64,000 bases of DNA from an uncultured Bacteroidales bacterium (GTDB lineage: Bacteria > Bacteroidota > Bacteroidia > Bacteroidales > Paludibacteraceae): positions 1 through 64,000 of the forward strand of contig CAMJJT010000006.1 in assembly GCA_946406195.1 (NCBI GenBank), in the 5' to 3' direction. The position numbers and the translations under genes are program-made. Under the pieces are notes generated by a model. That model saw nothing but the letters and a program-made list of their open reading frames with translations, did not search any database and was not told the DNA's origin. Of the stretch, positions 23,944 through 33,434 are shown in pieces; within the stretch, counting starts at the first letter, position 1; the number at the start of each line of letters is the position of its first letter.

Positions 23944-25731
23944 ATGATAGTACAAGAACGTTTATCCGCCCTGCGCGGACTGATGAAAGAACAGGGGTTA
24001 ACGGCATATGTAGTGCCCGGTAATGACCCTCACGCAAGTGAATATATGGCGTCTCACTGGTGCGAGATGCAATGGTTGAGTGGTTTCAATGGTGAGAGCG
24101 GAACCGTTGTTGTCACCTTGGATCGTGCGTTGTTATGGACCGACAGCCGGTATTATCTGCAAGCCGGTATCGAACTCAAAGACAGCACGATTGAATTGAT
24201 GCGCGAATCGGATATTGATTGCCCGAGCGTGATTGATTGGCTGGCAAGCAATGTACAGGGCGTTGTGGGTGTCAATCCCGAAATGTTCAGCGTGAACGAC
24301 TTTGCCCAATGGAGCGAGCAGATTGAGATGAAGAGTGTGGACTTGATCAAACCCCTCTGGACGGAAGGTCGTCCCGCTATCCCGAACGATAAACTATACC
24401 CCTACTCCGCCGATTTTGCCGGAGAGACCGTAGAAAGCAAACTCGCAAGAATACGTGAAATAGTAAATCGTAAATCTTCAAATCGCAAATGGGCACTGGT
24501 GATTAGTGCCCTTGATGAGATTGCATGGTTGCTCAACATCCGCGGAAACGATGTGGAATACAACCCCGTGGTGATCTCTTATGTGGTTCTGGAGAACGAT
24601 AAATGTACCCTCTTCGTGAATGCCGAAAAAGTGGACTCACCGGCACAGAACTACTTCGATTTCAATGACATAGACGTCAAGCCGTACGAAGCTGTTTATG
24701 ACTATCTGGCGAGCCTCACCGGTACCGTCATCTATGATGGTGCACGGGTCAATGAAGCGTTGTATGAAGCCTTCCCGGAGGATACCAAGAAGATCAATAC
24801 CAAATCGCCTATCCTGATCGACAAAGCGAAAAAGAACGCCGTAGAGTTGGAAGGCGAACGAATCGCCATGAGGCAGGATGCCGCAGCACTCACGCGCTTC
24901 TTTAAGTGGCTGGAGGAAGAGGCGTTTGCGAATGGGCAGACCCAGACCGAGTGTACTATTTCGGACAAACTGCATGAGTTCCGCGCGATGGGAGAGAACT
25001 TCGTAGAGGAGTCATTCGGCACGATCGCCGGTTATCAAGGTAACGGAGCTATCGTCCACTACGCCGCTACCAAAGACAACTGTGCGGAGGTGAAACCGCA
25101 AGGAATGTTACTGCTTGATTCAGGTGGTCAGTACCTCGACGGCACGACTGATATCACCCGTACCGTCTGGCTCGGAGGACGGATTCCTGAGCAAGCCAAA
25201 CTGGACTACACCTACGTCCTCAAAGGACACATCGCTCTCCAGCGTGCACGTTTCCCGAGAGGCACACGAGGCAACCAGTTAGATGCGCTCGCGAAGCAAT
25301 ACATGTGGGAAGCAGGTATCACTTTTGGTCACGGAACAGGGCATGGTGTAGGACATTTCTTGGGATGCCACGAGGGACCGCAGAACGTGCGTACCGATAA
25401 TAACCCTACCGCGCTGGAGATCGGACATATCATCTCCGACGAACCGGGCATCTATCGTACCGACAAATGGGGAATCCGCACAGAGAACCTCATCACCGTC
25501 ATTCCTGCCAAACAGACCAAAGTAACCACAACCGAAGACGAGTGGTTGACCTTCGAGACCCTGACGCTTTGTTTCTACGACACGTCGCTCATCGAGATGA
25601 GCCTCATGACCGAGGATGAGATCGATTGGCTCAACGCGTACCACGTGCGTGTCTATAAAGAAACCGCTCCGCTGCTCAATGCAGACGAAGCGGCTTACTT
25701 GGCGCGCAAATGTGCGGCGATAGAGTTATAA
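23944..25731 (+). CDS. Aminopeptidase P family (Xaa-Pro aminopeptidase)
   Basis: A cytoplasmic M24B metallopeptidase that removes an N-terminal residue before proline. The 595-residue length fits the eukaryote-like, three-domain form: two creatinase-like N-terminal domains and a C-terminal pita-bread domain with metal ligands D392 (LLLDSGG) and D403 (DGTTDITRT), eleven residues apart as in the family, then the histidine motif GHGTGHGVGHFLG and the glutamates in SDEPGIYR and TENLI. Residues about 173-183 (VNRKSSNRKW) come from an in-frame GTAAATC-type repeat at the border of domains I and II. The promoter is at 23895-23925. The gene abuts the convergent 25732 gene without a gap. Confidence 0.95.
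   Translation: MIVQERLSALRGLMKEQGLTAYVVPGNDPHASEYMASHWCEMQWLSGFNGESGTVVVTLDRALLWTDSRYYLQAGIELKDSTIELMRESDIDCPSVIDWLASNVQGVVGVNPEMFSVNDFAQWSEQIEMKSVDLIKPLWTEGRPAIPNDKLYPYSADFAGETVESKLARIREIVNRKSSNRKWALVISALDEIAWLLNIRGNDVEYNPVVISYVVLENDKCTLFVNAEKVDSPAQNYFDFNDIDVKPYEAVYDYLASLTGTVIYDGARVNEALYEAFPEDTKKINTKSPILIDKAKKNAVELEGERIAMRQDAAALTRFFKWLEEEAFANGQTQTECTISDKLHEFRAMGENFVEESFGTIAGYQGNGAIVHYAATKDNCAEVKPQGMLLLDSGGQYLDGTTDITRTVWLGGRIPEQAKLDYTYVLKGHIALQRARFPRGTRGNQLDALAKQYMWEAGITFGHGTGHGVGHFLGCHEGPQNVRTDNNPTALEIGHIISDEPGIYRTDKWGIRTENLITVIPAKQTKVTTTEDEWLTFETLTLCFYDTSLIEMSLMTEDEIDWLNAYHVRVYKETAPLLNADEAAYLARKCAAIEL
24461..24492. repeat. In-frame GTAAATCGTAAATC repeat in the aminopeptidase P gene
   Basis: Units of GTAAATC / TTCAAATC / GCAAAT, the same style as the repeat at 54586-54719, coding VNRKSSNRK. 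Confidence 0.75.
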
Positions 25732-27918
25732 TCACTCTACCTTGATTCCCTGCAAGTTATAGACTCGTCCACGCTTGCGGATATACAGATGACCGTTGCG
25801 GAAGAATTTCTCTGCGCGGTCATCTTCTTTTAGGTCATCGAGACCTTCGGCGATCTTCGCTACCACCGTCAGTTTGAGCGTATAGGTCGAGTCGCAACCA
25901 TAGACCGAACTGTACTCCGCTACAAGCGTCGTGTCGCCTACCGGCAGCAAGGACAGGTCTATGTCCTGCCATGTCTCCTCATCGCCCTCTACCATCGTTT
26001 TCGAAGACTTCTGATGCATCGCCGGCAGCACGTTGACTACCAGTACCACCACGGAGTCTCCTCCCAGATAATTGGCGTTCTCCAAGAGCACGGAGTCTGT
26101 CGCCGGACGCTTATAGGTCTTGCCGGCATAGACCACACTCTCTCCGGCACACACATGGAGCGTGTCGGCGCCATACATGGTCGGCGCCGTCGGTTTGGCT
26201 ACCACCGTCAGATGCAAGGTATAGGTCGAGTCGCAACCATAGACCGAAGAATAAGCCGCAACAATCGTCGTGTCGCCTACCGGCAACAAGGACAAATCAA
26301 CGCCCTGCCATGTGCGCTCCGTACCCTCGCGGATAGACAGTTCACCTTCGTCCACGTTCGACAGCGGATGGCTATAAACCGTCAATCGGACAATCGAGTC
26401 GCCGCCCAAGAGATTCTTCTCCTCCAAGAGCACTTCCTCCTCCGCGGAGGTGGTATAGACCTTCCCCTGATAAGCCACGCTGTCTCCTTCGCAGAGATCG
26501 AGACGCTCCGTTCCATACGTAGTCGGACGTTCGTTGACTGTCAATTTCAAGGTATAAGTCGAGTCACAACCGTGAACGGTATTGTACTTCGCAACAATCG
26601 TCGTGTCGCCTACCGGCAGCAAGGACAGGTCAACGCCCTGCCATTCGCCCTCAGCGCCTACGTACATCTCTTTCTCCTCCACGAAAGCATATCGGGTGTA
26701 ATAACCCAGCGTCAAGGTCACCACCGAGTCGCCGCCATACACATTGGGAATCGTGTCTTGATAGACTCCCGCCTCGCTCAACTCGCCGAACAGGTCATCC
26801 GTATATACCTCCCCTTCGCAAACCGTAACGCTATACACATATTCGGTCACGGCAGGATGGATAGTGAACGTCCGGACAACGGGCGACGCAGGGTGATAGA
26901 CCTCGTCGCCTTCCTGCGAAGCAGTGATCGTCACCACGCCATCCGTCTGCGCCGTCAGCACGCCATCTACTATCGCCACGATGCCTTCCTCCGCAAAAGT
27001 ATATTTCACCGGCAGCCCGGACGAAACGCTTGCTCCTTCGATAGTAGCATTGCTCAGCAGCGTCAACTCGGGGTTCCAAGTGATCGACTGATCTTTCTTG
27101 GGCGCACTGCCGGACACCGTAATCGTCACCGTCGAGGTGCCGTCACTGACAGTGATCGTCTCCTCAAACGAACCGCCTTTTTGCGGCGTGAAATAGATCG
27201 GAAAATCATAGTTGCTGATCTTACCCAGTGTACCTCCTCCGGCAGTCGAAGCTGTTCCGTTCGTCGAGGCACAGGCATTAGAACCCACCTCATAAACGAT
27301 CGCCTCCTTGTTCTCCGGAGCGCCTACGCGGAAGTTCTCCGGGTCCGAAGAACGCACCGTGATATCACCTGTCGTCAAGAATGAACGCAGATGAACCATA
27401 TACGCCTCCGAGGCGGTACCGATCTCCAGTTCGCCGAAAGCATGAGAAGCCGTCTTCGTGCCATATTCGCCCGAAGCCAACAAGATATGCTTCGCCAACG
27501 GAATATCCTCATGATAGATATTCACTTTATGCGTCGGTAATCCGGAACGATTGTACTTAATCCAGTTGATATTCGTGCTGATAGAGAAGAGCTCGGTCAC
27601 ATCGTTATTCTTGTCGGTCTTCTCTTGAAAGGAACCTACATCCTGCGTGGAACTACCTCCATCCGCAGACTCCAGTACATCTGTGTCAATTTTTCTGGCA
27701 AAACCTACCCAATCCACCCACTCATATTTCCACTGGACGTTCAGTTTTCCCGCCGTTGGCGCAAAAACATCTCCGTGCTCATAATCCCCTTGGGTATTCA
27801 TCGAATGGGTATTATCGTCATAATACGAATACCACGTGCCGTTATGGTAGGTCTGCGCTGAAACGTAAAGCGCGGCTGTCAACGGCAAAACAAGTAATAA
27901 AAAACGTTTCATATTCAT
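25732..27918 (-). CDS. Large secreted repeat protein with C-terminal tag
   Basis: A 728-residue exported protein (signal peptide about 1-21) with no enzyme motif that I recognise. The N-terminal 260 residues are beta-rich. A bacterial Ig-like segment (SGLPVKYTFAEEGIVAIVDG, then ITASQEGDEVYHPA) lies near 285-345. The rest alternates two modules: a CEG...GGDSVV module and a module with DLSLLPVGDTTIVA and GCDSTYTL. The second occurs three times with nearly identical DNA (around 25870-25975, 26208-26310 and 26539-26645). The C-terminus, EKFFRNGHLYIRKRGRVYNL, matches the tag shared by other secreted proteins here. It is the last gene after the TonB receptor and PCMD-like genes, three bases from the upstream one. 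An adhesive or surface-binding role is inference. Confidence 0.75.
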   Translation of the reverse strand: MNMKRFLLLVLPLTAALYVSAQTYHNGTWYSYYDDNTHSMNTQGDYEHGDVFAPTAGKLNVQWKYEWVDWVGFARKIDTDVLESADGGSSTQDVGSFQEKTDKNNDVTELFSISTNINWIKYNRSGLPTHKVNIYHEDIPLAKHILLASGEYGTKTASHAFGELEIGTASEAYMVHLRSFLTTGDITVRSSDPENFRVGAPENKEAIVYEVGSNACASTNGTASTAGGGTLGKISNYDFPIYFTPQKGGSFEETITVSDGTSTVTITVSGSAPKKDQSITWNPELTLLSNATIEGASVSSGLPVKYTFAEEGIVAIVDGVLTAQTDGVVTITASQEGDEVYHPASPVVRTFTIHPAVTEYVYSVTVCEGEVYTDDLFGELSEAGVYQDTIPNVYGGDSVVTLTLGYYTRYAFVEEKEMYVGAEGEWQGVDLSLLPVGDTTIVAKYNTVHGCDSTYTLKLTVNERPTTYGTERLDLCEGDSVAYQGKVYTTSAEEEVLLEEKNLLGGDSIVRLTVYSHPLSNVDEGELSIREGTERTWQGVDLSLLPVGDTTIVAAYSSVYGCDSTYTLHLTVVAKPTAPTMYGADTLHVCAGESVVYAGKTYKRPATDSVLLENANYLGGDSVVVLVVNVLPAMHQKSSKTMVEGDEETWQDIDLSLLPVGDTTLVAEYSSVYGCDSTYTLKLTVVAKIAEGLDDLKEDDRAEKFFRNGHLYIRKRGRVYNLQGIKVE

Positions 27919-27921
27919 CTC

Positions 27922-30393
27922 TTATTTAATTTTCTTCCCTAAAATCGTATATTCACTCTCATCCTCGCGGATAATAAAGATGCGATCACCTCTCATCACT
28001 TTTCTGGCACCGCGATGAACCTCCTCTTGCGCATCATCCAATCCCTCCTCAATGGGCTGAGGAGCCAATACCGTCAGATGAAGCACGATCGTCGAATCGC
28101 AATCATCGATGCTGTAATAAGAAGCGTATAACTCACTCTCACCTGCCGGCACACCGGAGAGGTTCCATCCTTCCCAAGACGCATTCTCCCCTTCCGTGAT
28201 CGTCATCTCCTGCTCCACGAGATAATTAGGCAACACCTTGACCGTCAATCGGACAATCGAATCACCGCCGTATATATTCACACCCTCCAGATGGACATCG
28301 CCTGTGAACGCCTCACTATAGATCACACCTTCATACTCCACTTGATCACCCTCGCACACTAACGCCTCATATACGCCGTACGTAATCGGCAATGCAGACA
28401 CGAAGACCTTCAACTCATACACCGAGTCGCAACCGAGGACCGTCTTCAAACTGTCATAAAAAAGGTACGGTTTCTGCCTCGCTTCCAACGCTGTAATTGT
28501 CTGTCCTCGCCAAGTGGTATCTATACTATTAACCCTTAGCGTCTCCGTGAAGGAATAAACCGGCAGCACACGAAGCTCCAACACATAGACCGAGTCCGTC
28601 CCGTAAACCGATCGAAGCGAGTCGTACACCATCACCACTCCTTCGCCGTCGGTAGGCAGCTCTTTGCCGCGCCATGTTCCCTCTTCACCATGACAAGCCG
28701 TCATCTCTTCGGTAAACTCATAGGAAATAGGCAAGACCGTGAGCGTCAGTGTATAGACCGAGTCGCAACCTCTTTTCGTCTTCAACTCCACTACATCGGA
28801 ATACGTACCTGGCACCAAATCCTTAAACTCCTTACCACGCCAACTATAACTCTCATTCATGCGGATAGAGACCTCTTCCGGAAAGGAATAAGTAGGCAGG
28901 ACCTCCAAGGTCAGCGTGATCACGGAGTCGCCTCCCTCCTTGTTTGGGATCGTTTTTACATAATCGCCGCTCTCGCTCAGACCCGAAAACAACTCATCCG
29001 AATACGGCTCTCCTTCGCAGGTGGTCGCCGAATACTGATAAGCGGTATTATGTACCGGCTCTGCCATCTGCAGCGTATAAACCGAGTAACCGCCTCCCTG
29101 CACATAGTTATTCGCCAACACATAGATATACACGCAACTCGTCTCTGCGTCATAACCGATAACCGTCTTCGCACCGATACCGTTCGTAGTCGCCGAGAAA
29201 GTATAATCACTCTCGCTAAACACCTCGTCCGTAGTAGCCTTACCACCCACAAATGAGATACTCTTCCCGTTCATCTTCAGCGATTGTAACGCATGGTTAT
29301 ACACCATCTCTACATCGTCCAGATAGACCTGATCGGGACTGGAACCACTCGAATTACCGCCGCCCGGATTCTCATTAGTAGAGAAAGTAATCAACATATA
29401 AGCTACGGAATTACGATCCAGCTGCGTATAGACAAAAGGAACTGACAGACGTTGCCATCCCTTGGAAGAAGTAGCTTTATAATTGATGGTAGCGTCCGCG
29501 ATACGAACCGAAGCAGAGCTACCTGTCTCAGGATCCTGATAACGCGCATTGGTCGTAATCACCGCGTGAGCACGCGCCTTATTACTTTCATCCGTCACAG
29601 AACCACCACCTGGAATATATTTCGCCCAGAATACCAACGAATCCGGATTTCCCGCAAAAGGCGTGTTATAACCCGAATTGGAAGGATCCGAGAAATTATA
29701 GTTTTTCGATGCATCTCCAGCGCTGGTTGAACCCGCATTAATCTGACCGTTCGTACAGTTTCCATTGGCTTTCTTGCTCAATACATTCTTGGAATATATC
29801 TTTGCACTATGACCCGTCACACCTGCGCGTACATCGCTCGATTGCTCAAACGGAGCGTTATTCTTAACAAAACTGGCATAACTACCCGTCGCCGTTCCGA
29901 ATGAATGCCATCCATTCACCTCACCGTTGGACCAAGTTCCTTCAAAGCCGCCATTCGTAATCGCATAATTACGATCCGACACTCGGCTTCCGCTAAAACG
30001 AACCGTCAGCGACGAAATAGTAGGCGTGGACACCGAGAGAGTGAACTGCGCACTCTGCTTCGATAACGAAGACGCCGTCACCGACACCACCGCACGCTCT
30101 GCACGTTTAGCCAAATAGACCGAACGCCCCGACATATTCAAACTGCCGCTCGTACTCATATCCACGTCCGTCAACACCATCTCTCCTAATGTCGTACCGC
30201 TCGTACCTTTCGGTACCACGATAGTAACACTATTATGAGCCACACCGGGCAAGACATAAACCTCTACTCCTGCGTTATTAGCGCTCCCGATGGTCAGCGT
30301 TCCGCTATACACACCCGCTACATCCGCCACACTCACTGCCATCACCCCGACAGCAAACATAGATACTAAAATTACACTCAAAATCTTTTTCAT
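27922..30393 (-). CDS. Secreted PCMD-domain protein with repeat modules and C-terminal tag
   Basis: An 823-residue exported protein. After a signal peptide (1-19) comes a lipocalin-like or calycin-like strand region beginning DVAGVYSGTLTIG, then a region of PCMD type (putative carbohydrate metabolism domain, about 145-375) with NGGFEGTWSN, DSLVFWAKYIPGG, WQRLSVPFVY and VYLDDVEMVY, which has a jelly-roll carbohydrate-binding look. From about 450 on there are CEGEPYSD...GGDSVITLTL modules like those in the downstream 25732 protein, plus WRGKE...GCDSVYTL modules. The C-terminus KVMRGDRIFIIREDESEYTI is a divergent copy of the shared tag. It follows the TonB receptor by 45 bases. Confidence 0.75.
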   Translation of the reverse strand: MKKILSVILVSMFAVGVMAVSVADVAGVYSGTLTIGSANNAGVEVYVLPGVAHNSVTIVVPKGTSGTTLGEMVLTDVDMSTSGSLNMSGRSVYLAKRAERAVVSVTASSLSKQSAQFTLSVSTPTISSLTVRFSGSRVSDRNYAITNGGFEGTWSNGEVNGWHSFGTATGSYASFVKNNAPFEQSSDVRAGVTGHSAKIYSKNVLSKKANGNCTNGQINAGSTSAGDASKNYNFSDPSNSGYNTPFAGNPDSLVFWAKYIPGGGSVTDESNKARAHAVITTNARYQDPETGSSASVRIADATINYKATSSKGWQRLSVPFVYTQLDRNSVAYMLITFSTNENPGGGNSSGSSPDQVYLDDVEMVYNHALQSLKMNGKSISFVGGKATTDEVFSESDYTFSATTNGIGAKTVIGYDAETSCVYIYVLANNYVQGGGYSVYTLQMAEPVHNTAYQYSATTCEGEPYSDELFSGLSESGDYVKTIPNKEGGDSVITLTLEVLPTYSFPEEVSIRMNESYSWRGKEFKDLVPGTYSDVVELKTKRGCDSVYTLTLTVLPISYEFTEEMTACHGEEGTWRGKELPTDGEGVVMVYDSLRSVYGTDSVYVLELRVLPVYSFTETLRVNSIDTTWRGQTITALEARQKPYLFYDSLKTVLGCDSVYELKVFVSALPITYGVYEALVCEGDQVEYEGVIYSEAFTGDVHLEGVNIYGGDSIVRLTVKVLPNYLVEQEMTITEGENASWEGWNLSGVPAGESELYASYYSIDDCDSTIVLHLTVLAPQPIEEGLDDAQEEVHRGARKVMRGDRIFIIREDESEYTILGKKIK

Positions 30394-30438
30394 ATCAACT
30401 ATCTATTTTCCTTCATCCTTTCATTTTTCATTTTTCAA

Positions 30439-33207
30439 TTAAAACGTAAGGTTCACGCGGCATACAAACGAACGGGGAGGAGCCAACGCCATCGGACGGA
30501 AACTATACTCCGTATTCAGCAGATTATTTACCAGGAACTGGAACTCCACATGTTCTTTGAATCGTACCGAAGCACGCAGATCCATTGTGAAGACACCCGT
30601 ATTATGCGCCATCCAATAATCATGAAGTGACACACCATCCTCGTAGCCGAAGATGAACTTACGGGCATAATCCATCAGATCCTCTTGTGCCTTCTCACGC
30701 TCGTCAACCATCAGATAATCAACCGCTAACATCTTACTCCGGTACATCATATTCACGCCCAATGACAACCACTTATAGTTATAATCAATCGTCGTCTTGA
30801 ACGAGTGACGGTTACGGTATTTCAGATATTTGGTGTCATTGGATTTATTCTTCATCTGCAGCGGATCCGTATAAGTCTTCTCTTTCTCTATACGGCTGGC
30901 ATTGTCCAAATCCTCCGGCTCGGTAAAGGTATAACCGATTGAGTAACGAAGACCCATATCCTTCCGGATATCTACCTTACCCGCCGTACTCACCTCCGCG
31001 CCATAGATACGGGCATGGCTCACATTCACAAACTGCGCACCGATACCGATACCTGCATTCTTGAACGATTTGGTTTGTTGGAAATCATCAATCATCCTCT
31101 CCACTTCATCTATCACATCCGTCATCGAATTGACCATCGAGAAATCCGAGTTTCTGAACAAACCGAACTGATACTCTATCATGTCCCTATACTCGGTATA
31201 GAAAGCAGCCACGTCCAGCGTTCCGGTAACAGGGCCGAACTTATACAACTGCTTATAACCAATCTCTGCATTGAATCCGGACTCAGGCTTGATATCATGA
31301 TTCGGATATACACCCACACCACCGATATCCTTACGGGCGAATTTCTCCGTCACCGACGGGTTTCGATAACCCTGACCAAAGCTGGCGCGAAGGAATCCAG
31401 CTTTGTAAATCTCCCAGTTCAAACCGGCACGGAATACCGGACGCACAGGGCATAGCCAACTGCCCAACTGGATATTCGCCTCCTTAAATTGGTTATCCAT
31501 CCGGTAGTACTCCAAACGCATTCCTGCGCTCAGCGACAACTTGTCCGCTATACGATGGTCGTACTGCAAATATGCCGCCAGATTATCCGTATGGTGAGTT
31601 CCCGTCACATTCGCCGTATTGGTAATATGGTTCCAGTTAATACCCGTCGTCAGACGCACGCCGTTATCCCACTGCTTGGCAAACTGATAATCGATATATC
31701 CGTTATAGGTCAACTCCGGACGAGTCGGCGTATTATCAGCTAACAGACTCATACCATAAGCCGCCACATCTTGCAGCTCCGCAATAGTACCGGTATACCC
31801 CAATCCGTTCTGTACCAGATTGATACCCTCATTAATAGCACCCATCCAATCCTCATCCATAATCGGCAGTATGACATCTTGGAAAGTTAGCAACAAAGCA
31901 CCTGTCAATGGTTCTCCGTCATTCATATACCCTTGGATCTGGTCATAATAGCCTTTTACTTTATCCAGATCAAAACTCGTAATAGCCCATTTACCCAGAT
32001 CTGCCGCGCTCTTCAACTCAGAAGGCGTGGTCAAATTATCGGACGTCAGATAGAAACGAGTACGCAACTTATGCGAAATACCACGCTCCGTATCGTCGTA
32101 ATTAAAGAACGGATCAATATTGAAATTATGCTCCTTACGACCCATATTCGTCAGCGGCGAAGGATGAATAGGATCTTTCGGACTGCGCCAGATGAAGAAA
32201 TCGCCAAACTGGTTCGCTACGTAGTTCATGTTCGCGCCTACCGTCATATACTTGCCTTCATCCACCGGATGATGGTAAGTCAAATTACCGCCCAAACGCA
32301 CACGGTCGTTAAAACTCTGCTTGCGATAACCCTCATCCTTGAAGCCGCTGATTGCCATCGACACGTCGAAATTGCCTACTCTTCGCGAATGAGATGCCTC
32401 AGCGCCGTAATACATCGGCAGCCTCGCGCCCGTGTACGCGTAATCCTTATAGTTATCATAGATACCTACGTATCCGCTCACTTTCGTCTCTGGCGCTAAT
32501 CCAGGACGCTGCGTACGCACATTGATCACACCGTTCAGAGCCGACGATCCGTACAACACAGACGATGCTCCTTTGATCACCTCCACCTGCGCTACGTTCT
32601 CTAAAGGAATATTATTCCAGTTGATCTCACCCGTCTTCGGGTTCAAGATCGTCATTCCGTCCATCAGCACTTGACAACGGCTACCTACGCTGTACGTCCA
32701 ACCGCCGCCACCACGGATAGACGGCTGTTTGTCAATGATCTCCACACCCGGCAGGGTCTGCAAAGTAGAAGACAGATCTGTCGGAGCCTGACTACGCAAA
32801 GCTTGAGGTTTCAACACCTCCATTGACACCGTCACATCCGTCTGACGCTGCTCAAAACGACCTGCCGTCACCACCACGTCATCCAAGATCTCATTGTGCG
32901 TCAACAACGGCACATTGATCTCCTTCGTCACCGCTGTCACAGAGCGGCTCTCCGAATCATAACCCACATAAGAAAAAGTCAGCATCGTCGGCTTACGCGT
33001 ATCAACGCTGATCACGTATTTGCCGTCAAAATCCGTCACCGTACCCTTCGAAGGATCATTCGCATCATAAACGGTCACACCAATTAACGGCTCACGGGTC
33101 TGAAAATCAGTCACAACACCTGTCACTTCGGTCATGTAAGACTGCGCAAAGACAGGCAGTGCTGACATCACACTAAAAAAGAGAATTTGTAGAAATTGTT
33201 TCATCAT
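30439..33207 (-). CDS. TonB-dependent outer-membrane receptor
   Basis: A 922-residue outer-membrane receptor. After the signal peptide (about 1-21, ending VFAQS) come a carboxypeptidase-regulatory-like domain (about 26-108, GVVTDFQTREPLIGVTVYDA), a TonB box region (DDVVVTAGRF), the plug (about 120-235, with GVEIIDKQPSIRGGGG and VEVIKGASSVLYGSSALNG) and the beta barrel, which ends in an aromatic residue (RVNLTF). It lacks a SusD partner; instead it leads two large tagged secreted proteins. Vitamin, metal chelate or peptide could be the cargo; the sequence does not say. The promoter is at 33232-33262. Confidence 0.93.
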   Translation of the reverse strand: MMKQFLQILFFSVMSALPVFAQSYMTEVTGVVTDFQTREPLIGVTVYDANDPSKGTVTDFDGKYVISVDTRKPTMLTFSYVGYDSESRSVTAVTKEINVPLLTHNEILDDVVVTAGRFEQRQTDVTVSMEVLKPQALRSQAPTDLSSTLQTLPGVEIIDKQPSIRGGGGWTYSVGSRCQVLMDGMTILNPKTGEINWNNIPLENVAQVEVIKGASSVLYGSSALNGVINVRTQRPGLAPETKVSGYVGIYDNYKDYAYTGARLPMYYGAEASHSRRVGNFDVSMAISGFKDEGYRKQSFNDRVRLGGNLTYHHPVDEGKYMTVGANMNYVANQFGDFFIWRSPKDPIHPSPLTNMGRKEHNFNIDPFFNYDDTERGISHKLRTRFYLTSDNLTTPSELKSAADLGKWAITSFDLDKVKGYYDQIQGYMNDGEPLTGALLLTFQDVILPIMDEDWMGAINEGINLVQNGLGYTGTIAELQDVAAYGMSLLADNTPTRPELTYNGYIDYQFAKQWDNGVRLTTGINWNHITNTANVTGTHHTDNLAAYLQYDHRIADKLSLSAGMRLEYYRMDNQFKEANIQLGSWLCPVRPVFRAGLNWEIYKAGFLRASFGQGYRNPSVTEKFARKDIGGVGVYPNHDIKPESGFNAEIGYKQLYKFGPVTGTLDVAAFYTEYRDMIEYQFGLFRNSDFSMVNSMTDVIDEVERMIDDFQQTKSFKNAGIGIGAQFVNVSHARIYGAEVSTAGKVDIRKDMGLRYSIGYTFTEPEDLDNASRIEKEKTYTDPLQMKNKSNDTKYLKYRNRHSFKTTIDYNYKWLSLGVNMMYRSKMLAVDYLMVDEREKAQEDLMDYARKFIFGYEDGVSLHDYWMAHNTGVFTMDLRASVRFKEHVEFQFLVNNLLNTEYSFRPMALAPPRSFVCRVNLTF

Positions 33208-33231
33208 CTGTACCTTAATTCAAAACGGCTG

Positions 33232-33262
33232 CAAAGGTACTGCTTTATTCCGACATACACAA
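33232..33262 (-). promoter_or_regulatory. TonB receptor promoter
   Basis: TACCTTTG (CAAAGGTA at 33232-33239) and TTG (CAA at 33260-33262), spacer 20. The -33 region reads TTGTGTATGTCGG and is not the palindrome. Confidence 0.8.
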
Positions 33263-33373
33263 TACCGATTTTTAATAAAAGTATTCATATTTTTGTTTTT
33301 TTCATATTCATCTTAAAAATCGTATATAAATCATAAATAATTAAGGAAAATTTGATAGATATATATTAAAAAA

Positions 33374-33392
33374 AGACCCTCATAGAGGATCT
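33374..33392 (-). terminator. htpG terminator
   Basis: On the minus strand an 8-bp stem AGATCCTC / GAGGGTCT with a 3-base loop, followed by seven T (33367-33373). The remaining bases 33263-33366 are A/T-rich with nothing else seen. Confidence 0.8.
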
Positions 33393-33434
33393 TCTTTTAT
33401 CTCTTTCGAATTCTCGAAATCACGAGATCACGTT

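Noticed and set aside
23861..24037. Longer N-terminus for the MBL hydrolase
   Set aside because: The extension covers the divergent promoter and the start of the aminopeptidase P gene and has no family similarity.
26014..27384. Plus-strand open frame of 456 codons
   Set aside because: Antisense to the repeat protein at 25732; the translation is Arg/His-rich without domains, typical of a shadow frame.
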